Part shown: positions 1 through 8,976 of the stretch, piece by piece
Position numbering within the stretch: position 1 is the first letter of the stretch
How the letters are laid out: each line of letters opens with the position of its first letter
NCBI GenBank assembly: GCA_019638525.1
Contig: JAHBTO010000003.1
Coordinates: 62,001 to 126,000 of the forward strand
Direction: 5' to 3'
From: Ferruginibacter sp.
GTDB lineage: Bacteria > Bacteroidota > Bacteroidia > Chitinophagales > Chitinophagaceae
DNA length: 64,000 nt
Notes under the pieces: model-generated
The model's database searches: none
Told to the model about the DNA's origin: nothing
What the model saw: the letters and a program-made list of their open reading frames with translations, nothing else
Position numbers and translations under genes: made by a program

Positions 1-430
1 AAACAAGATGCCAGTTTTTTTCAAGCAGCAATTCTTTATAACAGGTGTAATCTGTAGAAAATAAAAATTTTACAACCGAATTATTGAAAGGATTGTTCCG
101 GTTATTTTTTTCTGTTTGTTTTTTATATGATGAAATAAGTTCATCTTCCTCTGTATCAAAATATCCTGTAAGTGCAACCATACCGTCAATTGTATGATAG
201 TGCTTTACATCAAAAAATTTATTCTCAAGCAATATTTCTTTGCCGGCTTTTACCCACACAATATCTTTTTTTGCAATAGTTATTGTTTGCAGTTTTACCA
301 ATTTCATTTTTTTCTCAACAGCCTGGTGCAGCAAACCCTCCTGTACAATAAACTTCATTGAAAAAAATAAAGGCACAGCTGCTATTAGTATGAATAATAA
401 AGCGATTATTTGCTTGTGCAGCCGGTTCAT
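1..430 (-). CDS. Small membrane-anchored protein of unknown function (3' end cut by window edge)
   Basis: I do not recognise a named family. Reading from the ATG at 430, the protein opens with one hydrophobic segment (about residues 8-25) and continues as a soluble region presumably outside the inner membrane. It is clearly paralogous to the gene at 5833-6351: both share IVWVK-x-GKEIL, then FDVK, ALTG and an acidic stretch (E/K-ED-x-L) at matching positions, and a VVKFLF-like motif later on. It lies 55 bp downstream of the HmuV-like ATPase in the same direction, so it is probably the last or a late gene of the hemin-uptake operon. The reading frame is open to base 1, so the C-terminus is missing. 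A role in hemin or metal handling is inferred only from position. Confidence 0.75.
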   Translation of the reverse strand, partial: MNRLHKQIIALLFILIAAVPLFFSMKFIVQEGLLHQAVEKKMKLVKLQTITIAKKDIVWVKAGKEILLENKFFDVKHYHTIDGMVALTGYFDTEEDELISSYKKQTEKNNRNNPFNNSVVKFLFSTDYTCYKELLLEKNWHLV

Positions 431-484
431 GCAAACGGTATGAATATTTATGATATCAAAAATAAGAAATCCTTCATGAATACA

Positions 485-1264
485 TCAGCCGAAAATTACC
501 AATGGGTTACCCGATATCGGGTTATTTATAAGTGTAGCGTTTACGTTAAAAACATCTTTTATAATTGCAGAACTTAGTACCTCATTGGGTTTACCATGAG
601 CAATTAATTGGCCTTGTTTTAAGAAGAGTAAGTTATCAGCATATTGTATGGCAAGGTTAATATCGTGCATTACAGCAACTAAAACGGTATCGTTATTTGT
701 AAATTCTTTTGCTATTTGTAAAAATTCATGTTGGTAATTTATATCAAGGCTGTTTAGTGGTTCATCTAAAAAAAGGTATCGATAACCGGTAGTAGGTTTT
801 TCCCAAATTTGTGCCAATACCCGGGCATATTGTACCCGTTGTTTTTCGCCACCGCTAAGTGTAAGATAATTTCTTTCTTTAAATGAAGTGAGGTTCATTC
901 GTTCTATTACCTGGTTACAAATGCTGATGTCTTTTTTGTTTGGATTAAAAATAAAATGAGGATATCGTCCCATCATCACTACTTCCTCTACCATCAATGG
1001 AAAACTTAGTTCTGGTTGCTGGCTCATTACTGCCCTGTATTTTGCTAACTCTTCTTTTTTAGAAAGGGCAATTTTTTTGTCATTGTAAAAAACATTACCA
1101 TTATATTTTTGTAATTCGCCGCTGAATACTTTTAAGAAGGTAGATTTGCCCGAACCATTTGGCCCCAGTATCATATTAAATTCGCCGGGTTTAAAAACTG
1201 TACTGATACCATTTAATATCAATTTATCGTTAACCCGGTAACTTATGTTTTCTGTTTTAAGCAT
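485..1264 (-). CDS. hmuV: Hemin ABC transporter ATP-binding protein, HmuV-like
   Basis: This is the cytoplasmic ATPase of an importer of the iron-siderophore/hemin/B12 type. The 259-residue protein has the full nucleotide-binding set: Walker A GPNGSGKST (34-42), signature LSGGEKQRV (136-144), Walker B LFLDEP (164-169) and the switch His200. The insertion-free length and the MMGRYPH motif after the Q-loop fit the FecE/HmuV family. Its ATG overlaps the end of the permease gene by 8 bp, which suggests translational coupling. Hemin rather than siderophore is inferred from the HmuT-like binding protein two genes upstream; the ATPase alone cannot decide the substrate. Confidence 0.9.
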   Translation of the reverse strand: MLKTENISYRVNDKLILNGISTVFKPGEFNMILGPNGSGKSTFLKVFSGELQKYNGNVFYNDKKIALSKKEELAKYRAVMSQQPELSFPLMVEEVVMMGRYPHFIFNPNKKDISICNQVIERMNLTSFKERNYLTLSGGEKQRVQYARVLAQIWEKPTTGYRYLFLDEPLNSLDINYQHEFLQIAKEFTNNDTVLVAVMHDINLAIQYADNLLFLKQGQLIAHGKPNEVLSSAIIKDVFNVNATLINNPISGNPLVIFG

Positions 1265-2309
1265 TATAACCTCCTTTATCGTTTAACACATTAAAACGTT
1301 TAAGTAACACAATAAAAACAGGTGCGCCCACCAACGATGTAATGATGCCTATGGGCACTTCGGCCGGGGCAAGCAAAAGTCTTGCACACATATCGGCCAA
1401 TACAAGTAGCATTGCACCCAGGAGCATAGAGGCCGGCAGAAGTTTTTTATTATCGCTGTCAATAAGTAATCGTAATACATGCGGTACTATTAAACCCATA
1501 AAACTTATTACACCCACAAATGCAGTAGCCACCGAAACCATTGCTGTATTCAGCAACATCACCCTCATTTTTAATTTATCGGCATCTACACCCAGGTAAC
1601 CTGCTTCTTCTTCGCCCAGTAATAAAGTGTTCAGTTGTTTTGAATACCTAAGCGAAAAAGTAAAAATGATGGCAGCAACAGTACCTACAATAAAAACCTG
1701 TTGCCAGGATGCTCCTGAAAAAGTTCCCAGGTTCCAAAAGGTAATACTTCTTGCTTGGGGGTCTCTTGCTATATAACTTAAAAAACCGGTGCCGCTTAAA
1801 CAAACAGCATTAATAGCAATACCTATCAGCAGCAACGACATAATTGAAACTCTTTTTGCATTTTTTGCCAGGGCATACACAATATAAGTTGCCAGCAATG
1901 CACCAATAAAGGCAACAATAGGTACCAGCAATGGGCCGGTAATACTTTTAATGGCAGGGCTAAATGTTGGCGCCATTACAAAAACAAAAGAAGCGCCAAG
2001 AGCAGCGCCGGCACTGGTTCCTACAAGACCCGGCTCAACTATAGGGTTGCGGAATAAGCCCTGCATTAACACACCGCTAACCGCAAGTATGGCGCCGGTA
2101 ACAGCACATAATAAAACCCTGGGTAATCTTAATTGGATGAAAACACCTTCATAAATATTTGCCGGATTTTTTCCCTGGAAAAAATGTTTTAATGACGAAA
2201 ACATTTCGGATGGCAATATTGATACAGCGCCAAAAGCTATGGCACAAATTAAAACTGCTACCAGCAGGATAATTAAAACCGGGATAAAAAATTTATTTTT
2301 TTTGAGCAC
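1257..2309 (-). CDS. hmuU: Hemin ABC transporter permease, FecCD family (HmuU-like)
   Basis: This is the inner-membrane permease that pairs with the ATPase downstream. At 350 residues, with about ten hydrophobic segments, it has the usual FecCD/BtuC length. Family motifs visible include QLRLPRVLLCAVTGA near the N-terminus, GALLATYIVY in the middle, and the ATPase-contacting loop GVISFMGLIVPHVLRLL (roughly 265-281). The start is GTG at 2309, placing the first 17 bases inside the end of the binding-protein gene; the next in-frame ATG would cost the first membrane segment. Overlaps on both sides show a tightly coupled operon. Confidence 0.9.
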   Translation of the reverse strand: MLKKNKFFIPVLIILLVAVLICAIAFGAVSILPSEMFSSLKHFFQGKNPANIYEGVFIQLRLPRVLLCAVTGAILAVSGVLMQGLFRNPIVEPGLVGTSAGAALGASFVFVMAPTFSPAIKSITGPLLVPIVAFIGALLATYIVYALAKNAKRVSIMSLLLIGIAINAVCLSGTGFLSYIARDPQARSITFWNLGTFSGASWQQVFIVGTVAAIIFTFSLRYSKQLNTLLLGEEEAGYLGVDADKLKMRVMLLNTAMVSVATAFVGVISFMGLIVPHVLRLLIDSDNKKLLPASMLLGAMLLVLADMCARLLLAPAEVPIGIITSLVGAPVFIVLLKRFNVLNDKGGYNA

Positions 2310-3189
2310 TTGCTGATGGATGAAGCAGGTTAATTAATTTAATAACATTATCGCCTGTACGAGGACCAAAATAAATCAGGTCATGTTCTTCAAAACGTAC
2401 AATTCGTTTGTTTTTACCTGCATTGGTTAATGCTACGCCGGGCACTGTGCTGATAAATTTATCCATGCTACCCATACGGTCGTAACCAAAGTCGGTGGCT
2501 ATAATTATATCCGGATTAGCCATTGCAACTGCTTCGGCGCTCATGCCCCTGGCGCCTTTGCCATTGTATGTAGCAGGTGTGCATCCTGCAAGGCGTATCA
2601 TTTTATCGCCAACACCATTTCTGCCACTCATTACAAAATAGGTATTATTACGCTGTCCAAAATGAATAATCATCACTTTTAAAGAATCGGTTAATTGTAA
2701 AGCCTTTAATGTATCGGCTGCTTTTGCTATACCATCGTCCATCTTTTTAATTAATGAATCTGCAACTTTCTCTACTCCAAAAAATTTACCCAGTTGTTTT
2801 AATAATATTCTTGCACTATCTATTGTATTGGCACCACCAAAAGCTTTAACATTTAACCCGGCTTTTATTATTTGAGGCAGTACATTTTCGGGGCCAATAT
2901 CGTTGCTATGAATAACCAGGTCGGGGTTCATTGCAATAATACCCTCGGGGTTTAATGCACGATGGTATCCCACTGTTTTTAATAGCATTGCACTATCGGG
3001 ATAAGTGCTGGTTAAATCTACAGCCACAATATTATGGCCTTTACCCAATGCAAAAACATATTCGGTTAAATGTTTAGATAAACAAACTATACGCATATCT
3101 TTTGTGCCGTCCATTTCTTTGTTGCCAAACCTTCCGCAGGAAATAAAAATAAACGAAAAGGCAAGTGCTATTAATGTTAGTTTTTTCAT
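2293..3189 (-). CDS. hmuT: Hemin substrate-binding lipoprotein, HmuT-like
   Basis: This is the binding protein that hands substrate from the periplasm to the permease. The 298-residue protein has a lipoprotein signal (FIFISCGR, acylated Cys18). The stretch AVDLTSTYPDS ... VGYHRALNPEGI ... NPDLVI is characteristic of HmuT/PhuT/ChuT hemin-binding proteins rather than siderophore or cobalamin binders. The C-terminal lobe continues with NPDIIIATDFGYDRMGS. It overlaps the permease gene and follows the outer-membrane receptor, from which it is separated by a terminator-like hairpin, so its expression may be lower than that of the receptor. Substrate assignment is from family resemblance. Confidence 0.85.
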   Translation of the reverse strand: MKKLTLIALAFSFIFISCGRFGNKEMDGTKDMRIVCLSKHLTEYVFALGKGHNIVAVDLTSTYPDSAMLLKTVGYHRALNPEGIIAMNPDLVIHSNDIGPENVLPQIIKAGLNVKAFGGANTIDSARILLKQLGKFFGVEKVADSLIKKMDDGIAKAADTLKALQLTDSLKVMIIHFGQRNNTYFVMSGRNGVGDKMIRLAGCTPATYNGKGARGMSAEAVAMANPDIIIATDFGYDRMGSMDKFISTVPGVALTNAGKNKRIVRFEEHDLIYFGPRTGDNVIKLINLLHPSASAQKK

Positions 3190-3204
3190 TGTAAATTTTT
3201 TTAA

Positions 3205-3234
3205 AAAAGAGGCAGCTTTAAAACTGCCTCTTTT
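3205..3234 (-). terminator. Terminator or attenuator between receptor and binding-protein genes
   Basis: An 11-bp perfect stem (AAAAGAGGCAG paired with CTGCCTCTTTT) with an 8-base loop sits in the 52-bp gap between the TonB-dependent receptor stop and the hmuT start. On the minus strand the hairpin is followed by a T run, the pattern of an intrinsic terminator. Genes on both sides read the same way, so it probably gives partial termination, making more receptor than ABC importer mRNA. Confidence 0.75.
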
Positions 3235-3241
3235 ATTTATT

Positions 3242-5731
3242 TTATCTTATATCATATTTTAAACTTAAACCACCAAAAACATTTGCATGCCTTGGGCCTG
3301 CTATGTAAGTATCGGTATATTGGTTTACAAAAATCATGATTGGGTATTTTGTATCAGTAATATTATTTACTGCAAAATAAGCATCCAGGCCAATTCGGCC
3401 GAATGAATGTTTGTAACCCACTTTAGCATTTAATAAACTGTAACTTCCTGCATGGTAAGGGATGCTGGTAACACCACTTACAACTACACCAACCGGTTCG
3501 CCGGTTTGTGTACCAATTGATGTTACTTCCTGGCCATCTTTATATGAATAAGTGAAGTTTGCATATATGCCCGGTTTTGTAATAACATCCAGTCCAAAGT
3601 TTACAGTAACTTTTGATACACCCGGTACCCTGTGCCCGCTGTAATCTTTGGTTAAAGCCGAATCTTTTTGCGGCATGGTTACAGTTTTACCAATGGTTTG
3701 AAAACTGAAATTTTTGTAGGTATAATCGGCATACGTGAAATTAGCAAATGGTGATACCGATGAAAAGAAACCATTGGCTGATTCGTACACATTATATTTT
3801 ACAAGGGCTTCAATTCCATTATCAACCTGTTTGCCTCCACTAACAACATAATTATATAAAACAGCAGTATTGTTTGGGTTTGGAACTGCTACCGTTGTTA
3901 GCTTATCAGAAAAAACTGCATTAAATAAAGCAAGCTGATAGTTTAATTTATTATTAAGCAAAGTACCTTTTGAGCCTATTTCAATTTGATTGCCAACTTC
4001 GGGTTTAAGGTGGTTATTTACAATTCCCGAATTGGGGCCCAGCGATGAACTGTAGGGTATATAGAACAAAGCACTTACCGGGTCTTTGTATCCTTTGCTA
4101 TATGAAATATATGCAGAGATATTTTTGTTGAACACCTTGTTGATAGCAATGTGTGGCGATGCCCTGAACTTGTATGTGGTATCGTAATGCGTAGGTTTGT
4201 TTGGTGTTGATGAAGAGTAAAACCTGTCGTCGAGTGTTATTTTCATATTGCTTATACCAATACCTGCCGTAATAGAAAAATCACTTGGTAAGGCTAATGT
4301 CCACTCGGTAAATAAAGAAGTGGTGGCCGATGTACTGTACACATTAGATGTATTGGCGCCAATTACATAATAATACGGATTGCCGTAAACCCATACGGAT
4401 GCAGTATCCAACGGGTTTTTTATCATTGTATAACCAAGTGTTGTTGAATTTTGCCTTTGAGTTTCCACGCCTGTAATTCCGTTAAGACTCATGTTTTTTC
4501 CAACAGAGAATTTTGTGTCGAAAGTTGAACGTAAGCCAAAGTTGGTAGAGGCTTTATCTGTCCACCCACCGGCCGAACTTACATTGCTGTTGAAAGCTGT
4601 TGCAAAAACAGAAGTGTTGTTACTGATTTTGTTGTTGAACATATATGTATGTCCAATGCCTGCACGCACAGTATAAACCTGGCTGTGTGCATTGTTCCTG
4701 ATATACCTGATATTACCTGTATAATCTTCGTTTTCAAATTGAGTGTAAGTTAATTCACCGCTTCTTTGATCGTAGCTGTTACTGTAGCCACCATACACAT
4801 TTATACTTTGTTTTGTATTAGGTTGAAAACTGCCTGCAAGATTTACAAAGTCTTTATGTGATTTATTGTGGATGGTGAACCCGTCAGATTTTTGATGCCC
4901 ATAATTTACTAAGATGGATGCATGATCGGTACCCATTTGAAAATGTGTGGTGTAACGTTGTAATCCATAATTACCTACAAGTATATCCTGGCCAACAGAT
5001 GTTTTACCGGCTTCGGGTTTAATGGTATTTAAGTTTACAACACCGGCAATGGCTAAACCAAATAAAGTACCCGCCGGGCCTTTTACAATCTCGGTGTTTC
5101 CTATTGATCCAAAATCAATATCATCCATAGTTGTAATGCCTTCGGCATCTGTAACCGGAAAACCATTCAGGTATACTTTATATCCCTGCCCGTCAAAATT
5201 ACTGCTAACGCCTCTTGTACCTCTTGCGCCATTACCATAGCCCCTGATGTTGAATTGCTGGCCAGAAGACACAGCTCTCCTGTTCATAGTTACACCGGGC
5301 ACATTTGTATTAATAGCATCATCTAAAAACAAACCGGTACTTCTTTTTAATTCGGTAGTTGAAAGTTTTGAGATGGATACAGGTTGGTATAAAAGTGATT
5401 TATTGGGATTTGATGTAGCTGTTATTTCAACCTCGTTTAAATTTGATGCAACCTGTACAAGAGAAATTTTAATATTGTCGTTACAGTTTTTTATAAAGTA
5501 ACTAACGGTTTCATAACCTACAAACGAAATGGTAATTACAGAAGATTTACTGCAATCAACTGTAAATTGCCCGTTTTTATCAGAAGTTGTTACCGCTCCA
5601 CCACTTTGCGAAATGGTGGCTCCCATTAACGGATTGTTATTGCCTGCATCTACTACTTTGCCCGAAACTTTTTTTTGTGAAAAAGCTGTAAATGAAACCA
5701 GGCATAGTATTAGTATGATGAAATGTTTCAT
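3242..5731 (-). CDS. TonB-dependent outer-membrane receptor with carboxypeptidase-regulatory-like domain, probably for hemin
   Basis: This outer-membrane beta-barrel imports a bulky substrate using TonB energy. The 829-residue protein has a signal peptide (about 1-19, ending AFSQ), a carboxypeptidase D regulatory-like domain (about 20-95, GKVVDAGNNNPLMGATI), a plug domain (about 105-240, including INTNVPGVTMNRR, FNIRGYGNGARG and EIVKGPAGTLFG), and a barrel that runs to the C-terminal SLKYDIR. The extra N-terminal domain is typical of Bacteroidota receptors. It is not a SusC: there is no SusD partner and the protein is shorter. Position directly upstream of HmuTUV genes suggests hemin as substrate, though a siderophore is possible. 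Confidence 0.9.
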   Translation of the reverse strand: MKHFIILILCLVSFTAFSQKKVSGKVVDAGNNNPLMGATISQSGGAVTTSDKNGQFTVDCSKSSVITISFVGYETVSYFIKNCNDNIKISLVQVASNLNEVEITATSNPNKSLLYQPVSISKLSTTELKRSTGLFLDDAINTNVPGVTMNRRAVSSGQQFNIRGYGNGARGTRGVSSNFDGQGYKVYLNGFPVTDAEGITTMDDIDFGSIGNTEIVKGPAGTLFGLAIAGVVNLNTIKPEAGKTSVGQDILVGNYGLQRYTTHFQMGTDHASILVNYGHQKSDGFTIHNKSHKDFVNLAGSFQPNTKQSINVYGGYSNSYDQRSGELTYTQFENEDYTGNIRYIRNNAHSQVYTVRAGIGHTYMFNNKISNNTSVFATAFNSNVSSAGGWTDKASTNFGLRSTFDTKFSVGKNMSLNGITGVETQRQNSTTLGYTMIKNPLDTASVWVYGNPYYYVIGANTSNVYSTSATTSLFTEWTLALPSDFSITAGIGISNMKITLDDRFYSSSTPNKPTHYDTTYKFRASPHIAINKVFNKNISAYISYSKGYKDPVSALFYIPYSSSLGPNSGIVNNHLKPEVGNQIEIGSKGTLLNNKLNYQLALFNAVFSDKLTTVAVPNPNNTAVLYNYVVSGGKQVDNGIEALVKYNVYESANGFFSSVSPFANFTYADYTYKNFSFQTIGKTVTMPQKDSALTKDYSGHRVPGVSKVTVNFGLDVITKPGIYANFTYSYKDGQEVTSIGTQTGEPVGVVVSGVTSIPYHAGSYSLLNAKVGYKHSFGRIGLDAYFAVNNITDTKYPIMIFVNQYTDTYIAGPRHANVFGGLSLKYDIR

Positions 5732-5832
5732 ATTAACATGTTTAGTTTAAATAAAATAAGTTTGCTCTAATTAATCTTTAGCTATTAAAAGAATTAAAGA
5801 GAGCTGCAACTGTTTACTTTTACAGTAATTTT

Positions 5833-6351
5833 TTATAACAAACTAAACTTTGGAGGAGGGGCAGGTGCCGGGTATGCAAGCCTGGTAATTACGTCGGAAT
5901 ATACCCTGAACCGGTGTTTTTTGATTGCCCAATAATTTTGAATTGAAAATATGTTAACGTCATTGCTTTTTGGATAAAATAAAAATTTTACCAGGAAATG
6001 ATTCACCGGGCTGTTACCATCTTCATTTTGCTCAACAATTTCTTTTAATGCTTTTACTAATTTGTCTTCTTTATGATCATAAAATCCTGTAAGCGCTATC
6101 AGTTTACCTGAAGTATTAATAGATTTTACATCAAACAGTTTTCCATCATGCAAAATTTCTTTTCCCTGTTTTACCCAAACAATTTCACTATCCGGAAGCT
6201 GGATGGTTACCATTGTTTCGGTTCTAAAACGCATTCTTCGTTGTTGTTGTAATACAGATTGAGTTATAAATACACCGGCAGCAAATAATAGCGGCAATGC
6301 AGTTAACAATAATAAGCCCAGTGAAATAGTCTGTTTTTTAACGATAGACAT
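5833..6351 (-). CDS. Small membrane-anchored protein of unknown function, paralogue of the gene at 1-430
   Basis: The function is not known to me. The 172-residue protein has a hydrophobic N-terminal segment (about 8-32) followed by a soluble domain with EIVWVKQGKEIL, KLFDVKS and LIALTGFYDHKED, and a proline-rich C-terminus (PAPAPPPKFSLL). The same motif order appears in the truncated gene at the left edge of the window, so the hemin locus is bracketed by two copies. It sits 102 bp upstream of the receptor and 25 bp downstream of a haem-binding-domain protein, all in one direction. A helper role in uptake or sensing is an inference from context. Confidence 0.8.
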   Translation of the reverse strand: MSIVKKQTISLGLLLLTALPLLFAAGVFITQSVLQQQRRMRFRTETMVTIQLPDSEIVWVKQGKEILHDGKLFDVKSINTSGKLIALTGFYDHKEDKLVKALKEIVEQNEDGNSPVNHFLVKFLFYPKSNDVNIFSIQNYWAIKKHRFRVYSDVITRLAYPAPAPPPKFSLL

Positions 6352-6376
6352 GTAAGAATTAAGGGTACTAAGGTAG

Positions 6377-6877
6377 TTAATATTTTTTTCTGATGAGGCT
6401 GTCGGGAGGATAATTTGCTTTTATGGTATCTCTTACAGCGGTTACCCAATTTGCAATTGCAAGTTTTTGCTGATCATTTAATATGGCATCTTTATGTACC
6501 CATAAGTAGCTGTTTAGTGGCATTTTCCCTTCTTTAACTTCTTCATTTGTTTCTTCCATTTTTTTATATTGCCTGCGGATGGGATAACTGGCAAACTCCG
6601 AAAAATTAAGATGTTTTTTCCCATCATCAATATGTTTTTTTAACCACCATGCAAAGGGTTGCACATTGCTGTACCAGGGATAGATGGTATTGTTGCTATG
6701 ACAATCGTAACAACTGGTTTTTAAAATCAATTGCACATCTTGCGGCACTGCATAAAGTTTGGTGATATCATTGGGGCTTATACCTTCAGCCTGGTTTTTT
6801 TGAGGCCTGAAGAATTGGATGATAATAAATAGCACTAATAAAATTTGGAAAACTCTTTTCAGGATTTTTTTAAACAT
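6377..6877 (-). CDS. Haem-binding domain (Haem_bd-type) protein with one CxxCH site
   Basis: The protein of 166 residues has one N-terminal hydrophobic anchor (about 7-23) and then a periplasmic domain with a single covalent haem site CYDCH (56-60), followed by SNNTIYPWY and FAWWLKKHIDDGKKHLNFSEF. This arrangement matches the Haem_bd family of small c-type cytochrome-like proteins common in Bacteroidota. Its electron partner is unknown. It lies between gpmI and the hemin-uptake genes and is probably cotranscribed with one or both (21- and 25-bp gaps). It may supply or sense haem, or be a small redox carrier that only happens to be here. Confidence 0.85.
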   Translation of the reverse strand: MFKKILKRVFQILLVLFIIIQFFRPQKNQAEGISPNDITKLYAVPQDVQLILKTSCYDCHSNNTIYPWYSNVQPFAWWLKKHIDDGKKHLNFSEFASYPIRRQYKKMEETNEEVKEGKMPLNSYLWVHKDAILNDQQKLAIANWVTAVRDTIKANYPPDSLIRKKY

Positions 6878-6898
6878 ACGTTAAGGTTAATGTTGTTA

Positions 6899-8413
6899 TC
6901 AAATTAAAATATCTCCTGTCATCTCTTTTGGTATTGGTAAATTCATCAATGTTAAGATGGTTGGCGCCACATCTCCAAGTTTGCCAGGCTTAATTTTTCC
7001 TTTGCCATTATTACTTATTAAAAAAAGGGGCACCAGGTTTAAGGTATGTGCCGTGTTGGGTGTGCCATCTTCATTAATAGCATAATCTGCATTGCCATGA
7101 TCGGCTGTTAATAAAACCGTATAATTATTTTCTAATGCTGCAGTTACTACTTTGTTTACACATTGGTCAACCGTTTCTACCGCTTTTATAATTGCATTCC
7201 AAACACCGGTATGGCCTACCATATCTGCATTTGCATAGTTAAGGCAAATAAAGTCGGCCGATTTTTTATTTATTTCTGTAACAATTGCATCGGTAACTTC
7301 ATAAGCGCTCATTTGGGGTTGCAAATCATAAGTGGCAACTTTAGGCGATGGAATCATAATTCTTTTTTCTCCTTCAAAAGGAACTTCTCTGCCACCACTG
7401 AAAAAGAAACTTACATGCGGATATTTTTCTGTTTCGGCAATGCGTATTTGTGTTTTTTTATTTTGCTCCAGTATTTCGCCAAGAGTATTTCTTAAATCAT
7501 CGTTTTCAAAAATTACATGTACATTTTTAAATTTATGATCGTACTGCGTCATTGTAGTGTAATGCAACTGAAGTTTCTTCATCCCAAAATCAGGCATATC
7601 GGTTTGTGAAAGTACTTCTGTTATTTCACGGCAGCGGTCGGTTCTAAAATTAAAGCAAATCACTGCATCACCCTCTTTGATGTTTGCATCGCTAAGCGTT
7701 TCATTTATTATTGGTTTAATAAATTCATCAGTAACTCCTTCTTCATACGATTTGCTTATAGCTGCAAGCACATCATTGGTTTTATATCCAATACCATTTA
7801 CCAAAGCATCATAAGCAAGTTTAACCCGTTCCCATCGTTTATCCCTGTCCATAGCATAGTAACGGCCGGTAATGCTGGCAATTGCGCCTACAGAACCGTC
7901 AAGATGTTTTTGTAATTCGCTTAAAAATTGTAAGCCACTTTTTGGGTCAGTATCCCTGCCATCAGTAAAAGCATGGATAAAAACTTTGCTCAGTTCATTA
8001 TGCTTACATATATCTGTTAATGCTTTTAAATGATTAATATGTGAGTGTACACCACCATCACTTACCAAACCAATTAAATGAATTGGCTTTTTATTTTCTT
8101 TTGCATAATTAACAGCATCCATTAAAGTTTTGTTATTTGCCATTTCACCGTTTCTTATGGCAACATTTATCCGTTGTAGTTCCTGGTACACAATACGACC
8201 GGCGCCCAGGTTTAAATGCCCAACTTCACTATTACCCATCTGCCCATCTGGCAGGCCTACATTTTCTCCACAGGTTTTTAATGTAGTATTAGGATATTTT
8301 GCATATAAGCTACTTACAAACGGGGTATCAGCATTTTGAATAGCATCACTTTTTTTATCCTTACCCAGGCCCCAGCCATCCATAATTATCAAAATAACTT
8401 TCTTATTTTCCAT
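6899..8413 (-). CDS. gpmI: 2,3-bisphosphoglycerate-independent phosphoglycerate mutase
   Basis: The enzyme interconverts 3- and 2-phosphoglycerate in glycolysis, using two Mn ions and a phosphoserine intermediate in the cytoplasm. The 504-residue protein is of the normal length. It starts KVILIIMDGWG with metal ligand Asp12, has the catalytic serine in GNSEVGHLNLG (Ser62), VSDGGVHSH and FTDGRDTDP in the inserted phosphotransferase domain, and the second metal site TADHGNAD near the C-terminus. It is the first gene of a minus-strand run that continues into the haem-binding protein and hemin-uptake genes. No clear -7 element was seen before its ATG. Confidence 0.97.
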   Translation of the reverse strand: MENKKVILIIMDGWGLGKDKKSDAIQNADTPFVSSLYAKYPNTTLKTCGENVGLPDGQMGNSEVGHLNLGAGRIVYQELQRINVAIRNGEMANNKTLMDAVNYAKENKKPIHLIGLVSDGGVHSHINHLKALTDICKHNELSKVFIHAFTDGRDTDPKSGLQFLSELQKHLDGSVGAIASITGRYYAMDRDKRWERVKLAYDALVNGIGYKTNDVLAAISKSYEEGVTDEFIKPIINETLSDANIKEGDAVICFNFRTDRCREITEVLSQTDMPDFGMKKLQLHYTTMTQYDHKFKNVHVIFENDDLRNTLGEILEQNKKTQIRIAETEKYPHVSFFFSGGREVPFEGEKRIMIPSPKVATYDLQPQMSAYEVTDAIVTEINKKSADFICLNYANADMVGHTGVWNAIIKAVETVDQCVNKVVTAALENNYTVLLTADHGNADYAINEDGTPNTAHTLNLVPLFLISNNGKGKIKPGKLGDVAPTILTLMNLPIPKEMTGDILI

Positions 8414-8545
8414 TTTATAAAACTAAAATATTTACAGCTAATAATAAATGATATTTACTTAAAGGATATAAAAAATGGCAGTTGGTAGTAATTTATTGGG
8501 CGTTGGCACGTTTTTAGATATTTAATTGCTGTAAATTTAAAGGAT

Positions 8546-8920
8546 ATGAAACATTTTTTTACTTTAATTACTATTGGTGCATTAATGAGTTCATTCACTT
8601 TATTTTCAAGTATAGATGAAGTGATTAACGCCATGAAAGCAGGTAATGCTACAGATATTGCAAAGTATTTTGATAATACGGTAGAGCTGAATATGCCAAC
8701 CAAAAGTAATAATTACAGTAAAAGCCAGGCAGAACTGGTGCTGAAAGATTTTTTTACTACCAACGTGGTTAAAAGTTTTGAAGTGATACACAAAGGAGAA
8801 AACTCAGGTTCGCAATATTGTATTGGTACATTGGTTACCAAAAACGGTACTTACCGTACTACAATATATATGAAACAAAAAGGCAATAAACAAGTATTAC
8901 AGGAAATAACGTTTGAATAA
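8546..8920 (+). CDS. DUF4783 family exported protein
   Basis: A 124-residue protein with a short hydrophobic signal (about 1-19) followed by IDEVINAMKAGNATDIAKYFDNTVELNMP and a C-terminal half rich in beta strands (GTLVTKNGTYRTTIYMKQ). This matches DUF4783, a Bacteroidota family with an NTF2-like predicted fold. The function is unknown. The gene is monocistronic: it is divergent from gpmI and followed by a strong terminator. The upstream sequence TAAATTTA, 15 bases before the start, is close to a TAnnTTTG -7 element. I am confident of the gene but not of any role. Confidence 0.85.
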   Translation: MKHFFTLITIGALMSSFTLFSSIDEVINAMKAGNATDIAKYFDNTVELNMPTKSNNYSKSQAELVLKDFFTTNVVKSFEVIHKGENSGSQYCIGTLVTKNGTYRTTIYMKQKGNKQVLQEITFE

Positions 8921-8947
8921 AAAATATTTTTAGTTATACAAAATCGG

Positions 8948-8976
8948 CCCCGGAAATTTTTCCGGGGTATTTTTTT
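8948..8976 (+). terminator. Rho-independent terminator after the DUF4783 gene
   Basis: CCCCGGAA pairs perfectly with TTCCGGGG around a 4-base loop, followed by TAT and seven T residues. It starts 27 bp after the stop codon. Confidence 0.9.

Noticed and set aside
7163..7495. Plus-strand open frame of 110 codons inside gpmI
   Set aside because: It is antisense to a well-supported enzyme gene and its translation has no recognisable domain.
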